Source: CBCXVS01 sp965178525 (GTDB lineage: Bacteria > Tectomicrobia > Entotheonellia > Entotheonellales > Entotheonellaceae). Taken from it: a stretch of DNA of 28,400 nt. This document shows, piece by piece, positions 14,467 through 22,484 of this stretch; the stretch's first letter is position 1, and the number at the start of each line of letters is the position of its first letter. The position numbers and the translations under genes were made by a program. The stretch covers positions 1-28,400 of the forward strand of contig CBCXVS010000063.1 in NCBI GenBank assembly GCA_965178525.1, read 5' to 3'. The notes beneath the pieces were generated by a model. It was not told the origin of the DNA, ran no database searches, and saw nothing but the letters and a program-made list of their open reading frames with translations.

Positions 14467-15817
14467 TGGATCCCAAACCGAGCGCCATGGCCGTATCTTT
14501 TATGGCTGGGTGTTAGTTGCGGCCATCTGGCTCATCGTCGTGGTCAGCGCCGGTATTTTTACCTCCTTTGGCGTCTTCCTCAATCCGCTCCTCCACACCT
14601 TTGGCTGGACGCGTGGCGCCGTGTCCCTGGCTTATTCCATCTTTATGCTCACGGGCGGTATCGGCACCCTGATGATCGGCGGCATCGTTGAGCGCTATAG
14701 CATCCGCAAGATCCTGTTGATCGGCGGCCTCATTCACGCCACCGGCATCATGCTCACCGCCACCCTGCAGGAGTTGTGGCAGCTCTATCTCTATTACGGC
14801 GTGCTCGCCTCGCTGGGCCGCAGCGCGTTCAACATCAGCTACATCACGCTGGTCAACCGTTGGTTCCAGGACAAACGCGGCATCGCCATGGGGTTCATTA
14901 TGTCCGGCCAGGGCATGGGGCCATTCCTCTTTTCACCTCTGGCCACGTGGATCATCCTGGCCTATAGTCTGCAAACCGCGTTCTTTGTGATTGGTCTGGT
15001 GATGGCGGTGGGAGTGGTGGTGGCCACCGTGTTCATCCGCAATCACCCGGCGGAGATGGGCCTACGGGCACTGGGCGCGCCACCCGAACCGGCGCATCCG
15101 CATGTGGTGCCGGCATCCGCCTCGAGGCGCCCATCCCGCACCGGCAGCGCCTGGAGTCAAGTCCTGCGCAACGAGAATTTCTGGCTCTTGTCACTGACCC
15201 ATTTCTTCTGCTGCATTTGTCACGCCATTCCCCTGGTGCACTTAGCCGCCTTTGCCAATGGGGCGGGCCTGTCCGCTCTGGCTTCAGCTTGGGTGTTAGG
15301 CGTGATGGGGTTGACGTCGTTTGCGGGCCGGCTCTACTGGGGCTTTTTTGCGGACAAGCATGGGTCCCGCTTGGCGCTGATGCTCACCACATTTTTGCAA
15401 GCGGCCTTTATGCTCTGGCTCATCAATGCCGCCGATCCCGTGGTGTTTTTTCTCTACGCGGTTTTTTGGGGCTTCGGCTATGCGGGCGTCACCATGCAGT
15501 ACGGAATTATCGCCAAGGATGTCTTTTCGACGGCTATCCGGGGCCAAGCTTTCGCCGGCGTCAGTTGTTCCGCCATGCTCGGCATGGCCCTTGGCGGGTA
15601 TCTGGGCGGCTTGCTTTCCGATCTTTCCCATACGTATATCACGTCCTGGTGGGTGAGTCTGATCAGTGGTATTATCGCAGCACTGATTGCCATGGAGATG
15701 GCCCGCAAGGCCGAACACGAAAAAACCCAGATGGCCGCCGCAACCCCTGAAACCATAGGAGGGATGAGCGATCACGCCGCCGACATGGCGGTGCAAAGTA
15801 AAGTCACCCCATCGTAA
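14459..15817 (+). CDS. MFS transporter (monocarboxylate/OFA-like, 12 TM)
   Basis: This 452-residue major facilitator has about twelve transmembrane helices split by a hydrophilic loop (about residues 200-235). It opens GRIFYGWVLVAAIWLIVVV and TSFGVFLNPLL, typical of the monocarboxylate porter / oxalate-formate antiporter type of MFS carriers. ERYSIRKILLIGG is the helix 2-3 loop motif and GFIMSGQGMGPF lies in helix 5. AGGAGG (14444-14449) nine bases before the start supports ATG14459. It likely imports an organic acid used by the amidohydrolase and aldolase upstream. Its stop codon TAA (15815-15817) is the first three bases of a hairpin repeat. The transported compound is unknown. Confidence 0.82.
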   Translation: MSDGSQTERHGRIFYGWVLVAAIWLIVVVSAGIFTSFGVFLNPLLHTFGWTRGAVSLAYSIFMLTGGIGTLMIGGIVERYSIRKILLIGGLIHATGIMLTATLQELWQLYLYYGVLASLGRSAFNISYITLVNRWFQDKRGIAMGFIMSGQGMGPFLFSPLATWIILAYSLQTAFFVIGLVMAVGVVVATVFIRNHPAEMGLRALGAPPEPAHPHVVPASASRRPSRTGSAWSQVLRNENFWLLSLTHFFCCICHAIPLVHLAAFANGAGLSALASAWVLGVMGLTSFAGRLYWGFFADKHGSRLALMLTTFLQAAFMLWLINAADPVVFFLYAVFWGFGYAGVTMQYGIIAKDVFSTAIRGQAFAGVSCSAMLGMALGGYLGGLLSDLSHTYITSWWVSLISGIIAALIAMEMARKAEHEKTQMAAATPETIGGMSDHAADMAVQSKVTPS

Positions 15818-15888
15818 GGACCTGGACAAAATTAGCGTCATCATTTTTCCCGAGGAAAGATATGCAGCGGTTTTGTACAGAAACATGA
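15815..15888 (+). repeat. hairpin (MITE-like) element, copy 2, diverged
   Basis: It begins TAAGGACCTGGACAAAATT and ends in a diverged arm TTTTGTACAGAAACATGA, with a core ATTTTTCC-CGA-GGAAAGAT. Layout, core and length match the 75-bp family, in the same orientation as copy 1, but many bases differ and the right arm has decayed. Its first three bases are the stop codon of the MFS gene. Confidence 0.65.
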
Positions 15889-15918
15889 AAAGCCGGCTTC
15901 ACGTTGAGGCTGCATATG

Positions 15919-15993
15919 TAAGTACCTGGACCGAATTGCCTTTATACATTTCTCCAGCGGAAAAATATAAATTTAATTTTGTTTCGGTACTTA
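15919..15993 (-). repeat. 75-bp hairpin (MITE-like) element, copy 3
   Basis: It runs from TAAGTACC to GGTACTTA and is the reverse complement of copy 1 at 6836-6910 with one visible mismatch. The very high identity over 75 non-coding bases nine kilobases apart indicates recent movement, conversion or selection on the sequence. The following gene's AGGAG (15996-16000) begins three bases after the element. Confidence 0.85.
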
Positions 15994-16011
15994 GAAGGAG
16001 AGGATGAACGC

Positions 16012-17397
16012 ATGGCAGAGGACTCTGAAACGAGACGACGACCCACGCCGATTAGAATGATTCAGCGAGCCGTTAGGCGTCCGTATCTCTTTATGGCCGC
16101 CGTAGTTTTGATCATTGGAGCCATATGGTTTTTCCGTCTGGCCGTGCAAGAATTTCTCCTTCTTGATCGGTTGGTGAACGTCTACACCAATGATGCCCAG
16201 GTGCAAACGGATTCTTTTGCCATCCGTCCGAAGGTGACGGCCGAAGTCTTGGAGGTAACGGTGAAGGAAGGGCAGGTGGTGCAGAAAGGCGACGTGCTGC
16301 TGCGGTTGGCGCAGGAGGAGATTGCAGTTGAACTGCAGCAAGCGGAAGCGGGCGCAGAAGGGATTGCGCAGCAGCTACACGAGATGCGTCTGGAAATGCC
16401 ATTATCCCTGGAGCGGGCGCAAAATGAGGTGGTGCGGGCGGAGGCGTTGGTGGAAACCAAAGAGCAGGCGCACCGGCGTGCCCAGGTGCTATTGGCCGTC
16501 GAACGGGACCGCACTAACAAAATGACGCGGGAACACCGGGCCAGTATCGAAGCGGCACGGGCGCACGTGCGCGAACGGGAAACCGTGGCGCGCGAGGCCC
16601 GTATGTCCCTGCAACGCACGCAGAGTTTGTTCAACGATGGGATCGTGTCACAAGACCGTCTCGATGCGGCGCAGATCGCCGAGGAGCGGAGTCAGGCGCG
16701 TGTCGCCGTGGCGCAGGAGCAGCGTCGCCAAGCGCAAGAGCGCTATCCGTCTCGCGAATCGCCGCAAATGATCCGCGTGCATGAGCAGGATGTGCAGCGG
16801 CTGGCGGCAGAGCTGAAGGAGCAGCAGGCCGTGCTGGAACTGGCCCGCACGAATTTGCGTCTGGCCCAATTAGGCGATCAAAAAATTAAAGTCCTCGAAG
16901 CGAAACACAAAGAAGCCCTGGCCCAAGTTGACACCTACCGTCTGAAGCTGGGCAAAACCGTGGTGCGCAGTCCGGTGGACGGGATCGTGGCGTACCGCAA
17001 CATCGACCCGGGCGAGACCGTTGAAGGCGATCCCAGCAACCCGCCGGTGTTGGTCGTGCATAATCCGCAAAATCGCTGGATTTCGGCGAATGTCTGGGAA
17101 TCCGATATTAGCCGTGTTCGCATTGGCGATGAGGCTGAGATCTGGATCGATGCGCTCAAGACCAGCGCTTTGGGCCGTGGCAAACCGTTTAAGGGGCGTG
17201 TCATGCGCATTAACCCCACGACGTATTCCGAGGTCGCGGGCTTGCCGCCCGAGCGTTTCTTCACCCGCCGCGAGCGCAAAATCCCGGTCGGTGTGTCGAT
17301 TGAGGGAGATGATCCCAGGTTGCTCGCCGGCATGTTGGCGGAAGTGCTCATTCATCCGAGTGACGGGGCGGAGGCGGAGGCGAAGAGCGCCCGATGA
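16012..17397 (+). CDS. HlyD/EmrA-type membrane fusion protein
   Basis: This 461-residue periplasmic adaptor has a single N-terminal transmembrane helix (about residues 24-46, PYLFMAAVVLIIGAIWFFRL), then VYTNDAQVQTDSFAIRPKVT, the first half of the biotinyl-lipoyl-like domain typical of EmrA/HlyD. A long coiled-coil hairpin follows (about 105-305, rich in Glu, Arg, Gln and Ala), then the second lipoyl half VVRSPVDGIVAYRNIDPGETV and a beta-barrel region with WISANVWESDISRVRIGDEAEI. Such adaptors bridge an inner-membrane pump and an outer-membrane channel. Neither partner is next to it, since the upstream MFS looks like an importer-type carrier. ATG16012 is chosen with AGGAG 11 bases upstream; the open frame to 15979 is inside the hairpin element. 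Confidence 0.83.
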   Translation: MAEDSETRRRPTPIRMIQRAVRRPYLFMAAVVLIIGAIWFFRLAVQEFLLLDRLVNVYTNDAQVQTDSFAIRPKVTAEVLEVTVKEGQVVQKGDVLLRLAQEEIAVELQQAEAGAEGIAQQLHEMRLEMPLSLERAQNEVVRAEALVETKEQAHRRAQVLLAVERDRTNKMTREHRASIEAARAHVRERETVAREARMSLQRTQSLFNDGIVSQDRLDAAQIAEERSQARVAVAQEQRRQAQERYPSRESPQMIRVHEQDVQRLAAELKEQQAVLELARTNLRLAQLGDQKIKVLEAKHKEALAQVDTYRLKLGKTVVRSPVDGIVAYRNIDPGETVEGDPSNPPVLVVHNPQNRWISANVWESDISRVRIGDEAEIWIDALKTSALGRGKPFKGRVMRINPTTYSEVAGLPPERFFTRRERKIPVGVSIEGDDPRLLAGMLAEVLIHPSDGAEAEAKSAR

Positions 17398-17433
17398 CAG
17401 GGGCCGGCGTGGGCCATGCAGGAGGAGGGAAAC

Positions 17434-18222
17434 ATGCGTTTTACTGACATTGTCTACCGCAAAGAGGATGGCGTCGCTTGGCTCACCATCAATCGGCTCG
17501 AAGTTTACAACGCCGTCCGGGGCAAGACCAGCGATGAGATGGTCGACGCGCTGCGAGATGCCGCTGCGGATGGTTCGATTCGCGTCGTGGTGATCAACGG
17601 GGCCGGGCCAAACGCCTTCTCCTCAGGCCGCGACCAGGGCCAACCGCGGATGACCGCGGTCTATGAAGGCACGAGCGAAGCGCGGTATTTCGATGTCATC
17701 CGCTCCATGCCACAGCCCGTCATTGCCATGGTGGATGGCTATGCGATTGGTTCGGGGAATATTCTGGCCTACATTTGCGACTTTACCATCTGTTCCGAGC
17801 GCTCCCGTTTTGGACAGACCGGCCCACGCGTGGGAAGTCCGGCAACGGGATATTTCGTCTCTTACTTGCAACGGGTCGTGGGGGAAAAGCGGGCGCGGGA
17901 AATCTGGATGTTATGCCGCCAGTACACGGCCCAGGAAGCCCTGGACATGGGTCTTGTCAATGCGGTGGTACCCGTGGCGGAATTGGAAGCGGAGGTACGG
18001 CGTTGGTGTGAGGATATTAAGGGGGTCAGTCCGAGGATTCTACAACTGCAAAAACTCTCGTTTAACGAGGCCTACAACTATATGCAGGGTCCGGCCCCGG
18101 CGCAGCGCTATGATCCGGACTATCAGAAAAGTGAGGAGGCTGAAGAGCGCCGCCATGCTTTTCTAGAACGCCGCAAACCGGATCCGGCCAAAAATCTCCC
18201 CTACTTGCAGTTACCAGCCTGA
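17434..18222 (+). CDS. crotonase-family enzyme, BadI/MenB-like
   Basis: This 262-residue enoyl-CoA hydratase/isomerase superfamily protein is closest in style to BadI (2-ketocyclohexanecarboxyl-CoA hydrolase) and MenB, not to ordinary hydratases. It opens MRFTDIVYRKEDGVAWLTIN, has AFSSGRDQG (BadI and MenB have SGGDQ or TGGDQ), GYAIGSGNILAYICDFTICS for the oxyanion hole, FGQTGPRVGS, VGEKRAREIWMLCRQYTAQE and ALDMGLVNAVVP. The block SVDPGYG/SFDGGYG of BadI/MenB reads SPATGYF here, so the chemistry may differ. GGAGGAGGG just upstream supports ATG17434, which lies 36 bases after the HlyD gene. A role in ring cleavage or acyl-CoA breakdown fits the neighbours but is inference. Confidence 0.75.
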   Translation: MRFTDIVYRKEDGVAWLTINRLEVYNAVRGKTSDEMVDALRDAAADGSIRVVVINGAGPNAFSSGRDQGQPRMTAVYEGTSEARYFDVIRSMPQPVIAMVDGYAIGSGNILAYICDFTICSERSRFGQTGPRVGSPATGYFVSYLQRVVGEKRAREIWMLCRQYTAQEALDMGLVNAVVPVAELEAEVRRWCEDIKGVSPRILQLQKLSFNEAYNYMQGPAPAQRYDPDYQKSEEAEERRHAFLERRKPDPAKNLPYLQLPA

Positions 18223-18279
18223 GCCCATAAGAAGGTGAGCTGTGCTGATAGCTGCTAGCCCGTACAAGGAGATCGGTCT

Positions 18280-18645
18280 ATGGCATCGAGCCAGAACTTG
18301 TCCGTGTCTCTCGTGTTACCCTACGAGCGGGCCGGTGTTGAGTTCCACCTCACCGGCCTTTGCCAGAAAGGCAGTGCCACTACCGTGGAGATCACGGTCG
18401 AGCCCTCTGGCGGCGGCGCTTCGCTGCCGCTGCAATCGCCAGAGGTATCGGTGTTGGAAGATTTTGCGCCGGGCTTCACGCGCTGGTTGCGGACCTGCCG
18501 TATCGACGCGGAACTCGTCTCAGCAGGTATTCGCGGACACATGCCTGCCGACGCCACGGCTGCCCAGCTTCTGGAAGCGATGAGCCGTGCGAGCGACATG
18601 ATCGATCAACGGTTTGCCCTGTATACCGAATCGATTCTGGCATAA
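18280..18645 (+). CDS. conserved-looking hypothetical protein
   Basis: This 121-residue cytosolic protein has a beta-rich N-terminal half (LSVSLVLPYERAGVEFHLTG, TTVEITVEPSGGG) and a helical C-terminal half (AAQLLEAMSRASDMIDQRFA). AAGGAG lies about nine bases before ATG18280, which makes the gene credible. It is the last plus-strand gene of the cluster, 57 bases after the crotonase, and its end faces the HTTM gene on the other strand 10 bases away. I do not recognise the family. Confidence 0.6.
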   Translation: MASSQNLSVSLVLPYERAGVEFHLTGLCQKGSATTVEITVEPSGGGASLPLQSPEVSVLEDFAPGFTRWLRTCRIDAELVSAGIRGHMPADATAAQLLEAMSRASDMIDQRFALYTESILA

Positions 18646-18655
18646 TCGGTGGCGG

Positions 18656-19627
18656 TCACTGCCTTGGCGAGGTCGCGGCGCCAAAGGTTTTGTACTGCAA
18701 CGTCCCACGACGGCTTGGCGCCGCGATGAAGCGCCCCATGCGATCCCAAGGTATCCAAAATGGGTAGCAAAACAAAAAAGGCAGGAAGAGGACGCCCAGC
18801 AGGAGCCAAATGCCGAGCTGCATGACCAACCAACCCGGCACAAAGAGCAGACGGAGCCGACGACTCACCAAGGCCAGAGGCGCCCCCGTTTCGATGACGA
18901 TGGTTGCCAAGGCAAGCCATTGGGAAAGCCATCTGTACTGCGCCAGGTACAAGCCCCAAGACGTGGGCGGATCATGCGTATAATGATGCCGAATCAAGAC
19001 CCACATCATATTATCTGACACCACCCACGCGATCCCCGATAAGAGAATCTTCGCGATGCCTGCCGCAAAAAATATGATCACCATCAGCACCCAAATGAGA
19101 CGGATGGGCCAAGTGTACTCGCCACTCCACCGCGGCGGCTCAGCCGAGCCATGCCGCCGGCACCAGGCATTCCGAATCACGTGATCAAGTGACCATCCAC
19201 CGCCGCATCGAGACGCGGCCAGTACAGCCATAATCAAGACGATAATCGCCGTGGAATAATGTGTTTTGCCAAAGTTTTGCGGCAGCCCGAACAGGTACGG
19301 ACTCAGGATAAATGCGATCACCGTACTGCTGCGGGTGCAGAGACCGATGGCGCTCAATCCCAGTGCCATTTTCCAAATCAGGGTGAGGATATCGAGAAGA
19401 GAACCGGACAGGACCGGGAGATGCAAATGGCGGAAGAGGGTAATCGGCATCCAAAAGACTTCGGATACATGCGTCCATGCACTCGGATGCCATGACGCAA
19501 ACCCATAGAGCAGACCGCTGAAGAAGAGGAATCGGCTAAAACCGAGATTCGTCGGCGTCGACGGCGCGAACCAGAAGCCGGTCCATTGATGGGCCAACCA
19601 CCGCAGGTGAGGCGCGTTACGGCGCAC
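18656..19627 (-). CDS. HTTM-domain membrane protein, copy 2
   Basis: This 323-residue polytopic membrane protein has about eight hydrophobic segments. The N-terminal WTGFWFAPSTPTNLGFSRFL is the usual HTTM opening (FWF-x-P followed by an amphipathic stretch), with later blocks RLIWVLMVIIFFAAGIAKIL and GLYLAQYRWLSQWLALATIV. The start is taken as GTG19627 because GAGG (19640-19637) precedes it by nine bases and because upstream in the same frame the peptide looks random (many Cys and Ser), while a different frame encodes the end of the partner protein. The GTG overlaps the partner's stop (GTGCGCCGTAA), so coupling is likely, as in copy 1. The function is unknown. Confidence 0.75.
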   Translation of the reverse strand: MRRNAPHLRWLAHQWTGFWFAPSTPTNLGFSRFLFFSGLLYGFASWHPSAWTHVSEVFWMPITLFRHLHLPVLSGSLLDILTLIWKMALGLSAIGLCTRSSTVIAFILSPYLFGLPQNFGKTHYSTAIIVLIMAVLAASRCGGGWSLDHVIRNAWCRRHGSAEPPRWSGEYTWPIRLIWVLMVIIFFAAGIAKILLSGIAWVVSDNMMWVLIRHHYTHDPPTSWGLYLAQYRWLSQWLALATIVIETGAPLALVSRRLRLLFVPGWLVMQLGIWLLLGVLFLPFLFCYPFWIPWDRMGRFIAAPSRRGTLQYKTFGAATSPRQ

Positions 19628-20317
19628 GATACATGACCTCGTAAAGCAGCCGCTTGACTTGCGGACGATCTCGATTGCGCGCCCAAGGATGCAGCTGCCA
19701 TTGCAAACGATAGAGCCGGAGGCCACGAAGCGGCGGGCCATCATGCATACCGGCCCGACGCCTCGCCTCATATCGGTTCAAAACATCCTGTGACGCTTGT
19801 TGGCGCCCTTGTGTTCCTGCGCCCGGCGCTGCAGCCGCGACAGCGCCTGGGCCAAGCGTATCTCATCAAACGGGTAAATATGTTGTGGCGTGAGGGGGAT
19901 CTCGTCGCCATTGGGTAAGACCCCAAAGAAGCGCTGCAACGCATAGGCGGGCCGCTGTATACCGGCGTACAATCTGTAATGGGAGAACGGCCAATATTCG
20001 ACACCCGTGGCCAGCGGCAGGAGGGAGGCGCCAACGATAAAGAGGATGACCGCATGCACGAACACCAGACGAGATTTACTGAGCGTTTTCAGGTGCGCGA
20101 CGGCTTGCGCTATCACCTCTGTATGGCCCTGCCACGTTTCAATGACCTGCTGCAATTCTGGACGAGTGATGATCACGCCGCTGATACCGACGGCCAATAT
20201 GAGCAGCAACACCCGCCACGTCATCTCATTCCATTTGTCGACATAACTCTCCAAAGAGTCGGCAATGGCCTCTCCGGAGCGCAACCGGCTCAGAGCCCGC
20301 AGGGCTTTATTGAGCAT
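19617..20317 (-). pseudogene. HTTM partner protein, copy 2, with a frameshift
   Basis: From ATG20317 (GAGGGG upstream) the protein reads MLNKALRALSRLRSGEAI, has two membrane helices (VLLLILAVGISGVIITR; FVHAVILFIVGASLLPLATG) and the partner signature WPFSHYRLYAGI, then LRLAQ-type repeats up to a TGA at 19778-19780. In the -1 frame it continues ASQDVLNRYEARRRAGMHDG, LRGLRLYRLQWQLHP and NRDRPQVKRLLYEVMYRAP, with a TAA at 19617-19619, just where the HTTM gene starts. The second part clearly looks coding. One missing base between about 19790 and 19815 would restore a protein of 233 residues. It is either an assembly error or a real inactivation. Confidence 0.7.
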
Positions 20318-20476
20318 GGGGGGCCCCTCGCCCCGGTAAGCTGAGCGCCACATTTGGGGCCACAAACGCACGTGCGAATACGAGCCACGCGAGTGCCACC
20401 AACATCATGGTCACGAGTAGAAATACGGAAAAACAGTTTGGCGTCATCATCACGTCAGACGTTCACCTCCGGAGCG
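20318..20476. other. intergenic region between the partner gene and GT39
   Basis: No coding frame or clear element is seen. It marks the sharp change from GC-rich DNA on the left to AT-rich DNA on the right. Confidence 0.4.
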
Positions 20477-22067
20477 CTATAGCTCTAACACGCGAGCCGA
20501 ATCTGTGGAAGAACCGGCAGTGTGGCGAGGGAGCCGATAGAGCATCAGTTCTACCCCATTCCAAGACGCATAACGTTCTCGGCGATATTGCTTCTCACAA
20601 AACGCGCGCATCAGTACATGTGGGTCACTATCAAACGTGCGATTCAAAAAAAGCCAAAAGCGTTCCTTCCTATCTGTCATTTTGGCAAAATCTGATTCCA
20701 ATTGCGCAGGGCTCATAGAAGATGAGTTCGCTTCTTTAATCTTAACTGGCATGATCAGTTTATTTTCCTTGGGTATCCTCTCATATCTATCGGAACTGAA
20801 CTCGTGTAATAATGTGTCAACGTATGTGTTGTATAAGAGCTGCTAACAATAACGAGATCGTTTTGTCTCGCATGTAATGCAAGATATTTTCCGGCTTCCC
20901 GAACATTTTCATGATGATAACGTTCGAGAAAAAATAGTTCCACGATGATAAAGCCGTAATGCTCACAATTAATGCAACAGCCAGGATTCGAATAGCGGGC
21001 TTGGTTATTTGTAGTAAACCATACGAAAGAAAGAGTATAAATGGTAGGAATGCTATAATAACATAACGTGTATTGAAATCATGAGGTGTCACAGCAGAGC
21101 CAAGCAAAGAGAGTGTCAAAGGAATTGTGAACCACAGAACGTAGAACAAAAAAATGAGCCTATTCGTCCTAAGTAATTGCAAGGTGCCCCAAAAAAATAG
21201 TCCGGAAAATAAAAACACAATGGGCAAGATCATAGGGAGGTAAGAGATCACAACGCCGAGACGATGCGGCATGTGCAATGCTTCCAACGTTGGACCGAGG
21301 GAATATCCTGTGCTAAATGCCCATATCGTATAGGCAAGGAATGCAATCGGTTTGAAATTCTGCTCAGCATTGGCCGAAAAAGTTGGAGAAATCACCATCA
21401 TCCGATATAGCCCTGGCATGATGAGTAGGGCAATACCACATGCCTGCAGCAGCCATATGTTCCAGTAGTGCCGAAGAGGGCTGATGATGATGTAGAGTCC
21501 TACGAAGCCGATCGAAGCAATACTCAATATGTTGCAATAAAAAGATGATACAATAGAAATCATGAATGCTATGTGAAGCCAAGGATTATAGAGGTTTTTT
21601 GTAAGTTTTTGCAGTAAAAATAAAGATAACAATGTCAAAAATAAAAGTATAGCATAAGGCCTTTCTTCTTGACTGTACCAAATATGAAAAGGTGAAATCG
21701 CGAATACAGCAGTAGAAATTGCACTGATCTGTTTCCCAAACATAGTATGAACTATACGATAAAACATGAAAACACTGAGAGAACCGGAAATCATAGAAGG
21801 AAGCCGTACGAAGAATTCCTGACTGCTTATATTCAGCATAATATGTACTATTAAATAATATAATGGAGGCATATTTACATCATAAGGATCAATGATAATA
21901 GATACCCAGTTTATTTTGGAAGAAAGAATCGTATAAACTTCATCAGACCAAAAAATTTGAAAACTTAGTCTATAAAAGTGCAAAATACAAGCAGTAAATA
22001 AGATAAAAAATATAACGAGTTTCGCATATTTTAGAGGAATTATTTGTGATGCTGTCTTGTTATGCAA
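20477..22067 (-). pseudogene. GT39-like (dolichyl-phosphate-mannose / ArnT-type) glycosyltransferase with two frameshifts
   Basis: From TTG22067 the first 416 codons give a polytopic protein with the GT39/ArnT signatures FWSDEVYTI (Asp-Glu near residue 42), NMPPLYYLIVH, RLPSMISGSLSVFMFYR and SPFHIWYSQEERPY. The frame then ends in a random tail, while the -1 frame continues LERYHHENVREAGKYLALHA and NDLVIVSSSYTTHTLTHYY to a TGA near 20755. A third frame carries KEANSSSMSPAQLESDFAKM and RFWLFLNRTFDSDP to 20477. The three pieces make a 530-residue enzyme with its periplasmic C-terminal domain. One base is missing in a T6 run at about 20935 and one near 20765. The gene is strongly AT-rich, unlike its neighbours, suggesting acquisition. 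Confidence 0.75.
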
Positions 22068-22261
22068 AGTTGTCTCTTCTCTGTCGATAAAGACTTACTG
22101 TGTCAAGTATGAAACGCCTAGACCCAATGGGGAAGGCCAGGTAGCGAGATGTAGCGGCCATCTTGGCGCCGAAGTGTGATGCGTGATGTTTCATTCGATC
22201 GACTCCGTCAACAGCGGCTCGCGCTGCAGGTAACATTAACCGGGCGCCTTTTGAGGTATTG

Positions 22262-22426
22262 CCTGGGAAGCCTCTTTCCGATAAGGATGCAATACGAAGA
22301 AGTCATTACTTCGGCGTGATAACGTTGCGCCGCACCTCGATGGCAGAAGCGCATGATGCTCTGGTATGCACTTCTGCCTTCTCTTTGAGCTTGCGGCGCC
22401 ATATCGCCATGCCTTGTCGTTCCAGG
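22262..22426 (+). ncRNA. candidate structured RNA or long imperfect palindrome upstream of the beta-helix gene
   Basis: Nested complementary blocks fold this stretch: CCTGG-GAA (22262-22269) with TTCCAGG (22420-22426), GATAAGG (22280-22286) with CCTTGTC (22412-22418), GGCG (22313-22316) with CGCC (22405-22408), ATA with TAT, GCGCCGC (22327-22333) with GCGGCGC (22393-22399), and GGCAGAAG-c-GCAT (22342-22354) with ATGC-a-CTTCTGCC (22366-22378). A side hairpin CGAAG/CTTCG lies at 22295-22313. The pairs are too ordered to be chance-looking. No gene is recognised in 22068-22484. It may be a leader RNA, a small RNA or a decayed palindromic element. Confidence 0.4.
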
Positions 22427-22484
22427 AATCACCAGCCAAAATCACGAATACATCTGTTATCATTGACATGCAGGAGGATTTGAC

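Noticed and set aside
15979..16011. Longer N-terminus for the HlyD protein starting inside the hairpin element
   Set aside because: ATG16012 has AGGAG upstream, while the extension is translated repeat sequence without a ribosome-binding site.
19628..19771. Longer N-terminus for the second HTTM protein
   Set aside because: The peptide is Cys/Ser-rich and random-looking, while another frame here encodes the end of the partner protein; GTG19627 has a ribosome-binding site.
20407..20718. Plus-strand open frame of 103 codons
   Set aside because: It lies antisense to the C-terminal part of the GT39 gene, whose peptide is far more convincing.
22262..22426. Integron attC site
   Set aside because: The paired core boxes (RYYYAAC and GTTRRRY) are not at the ends of the palindrome and no integrase or cassette array is present.
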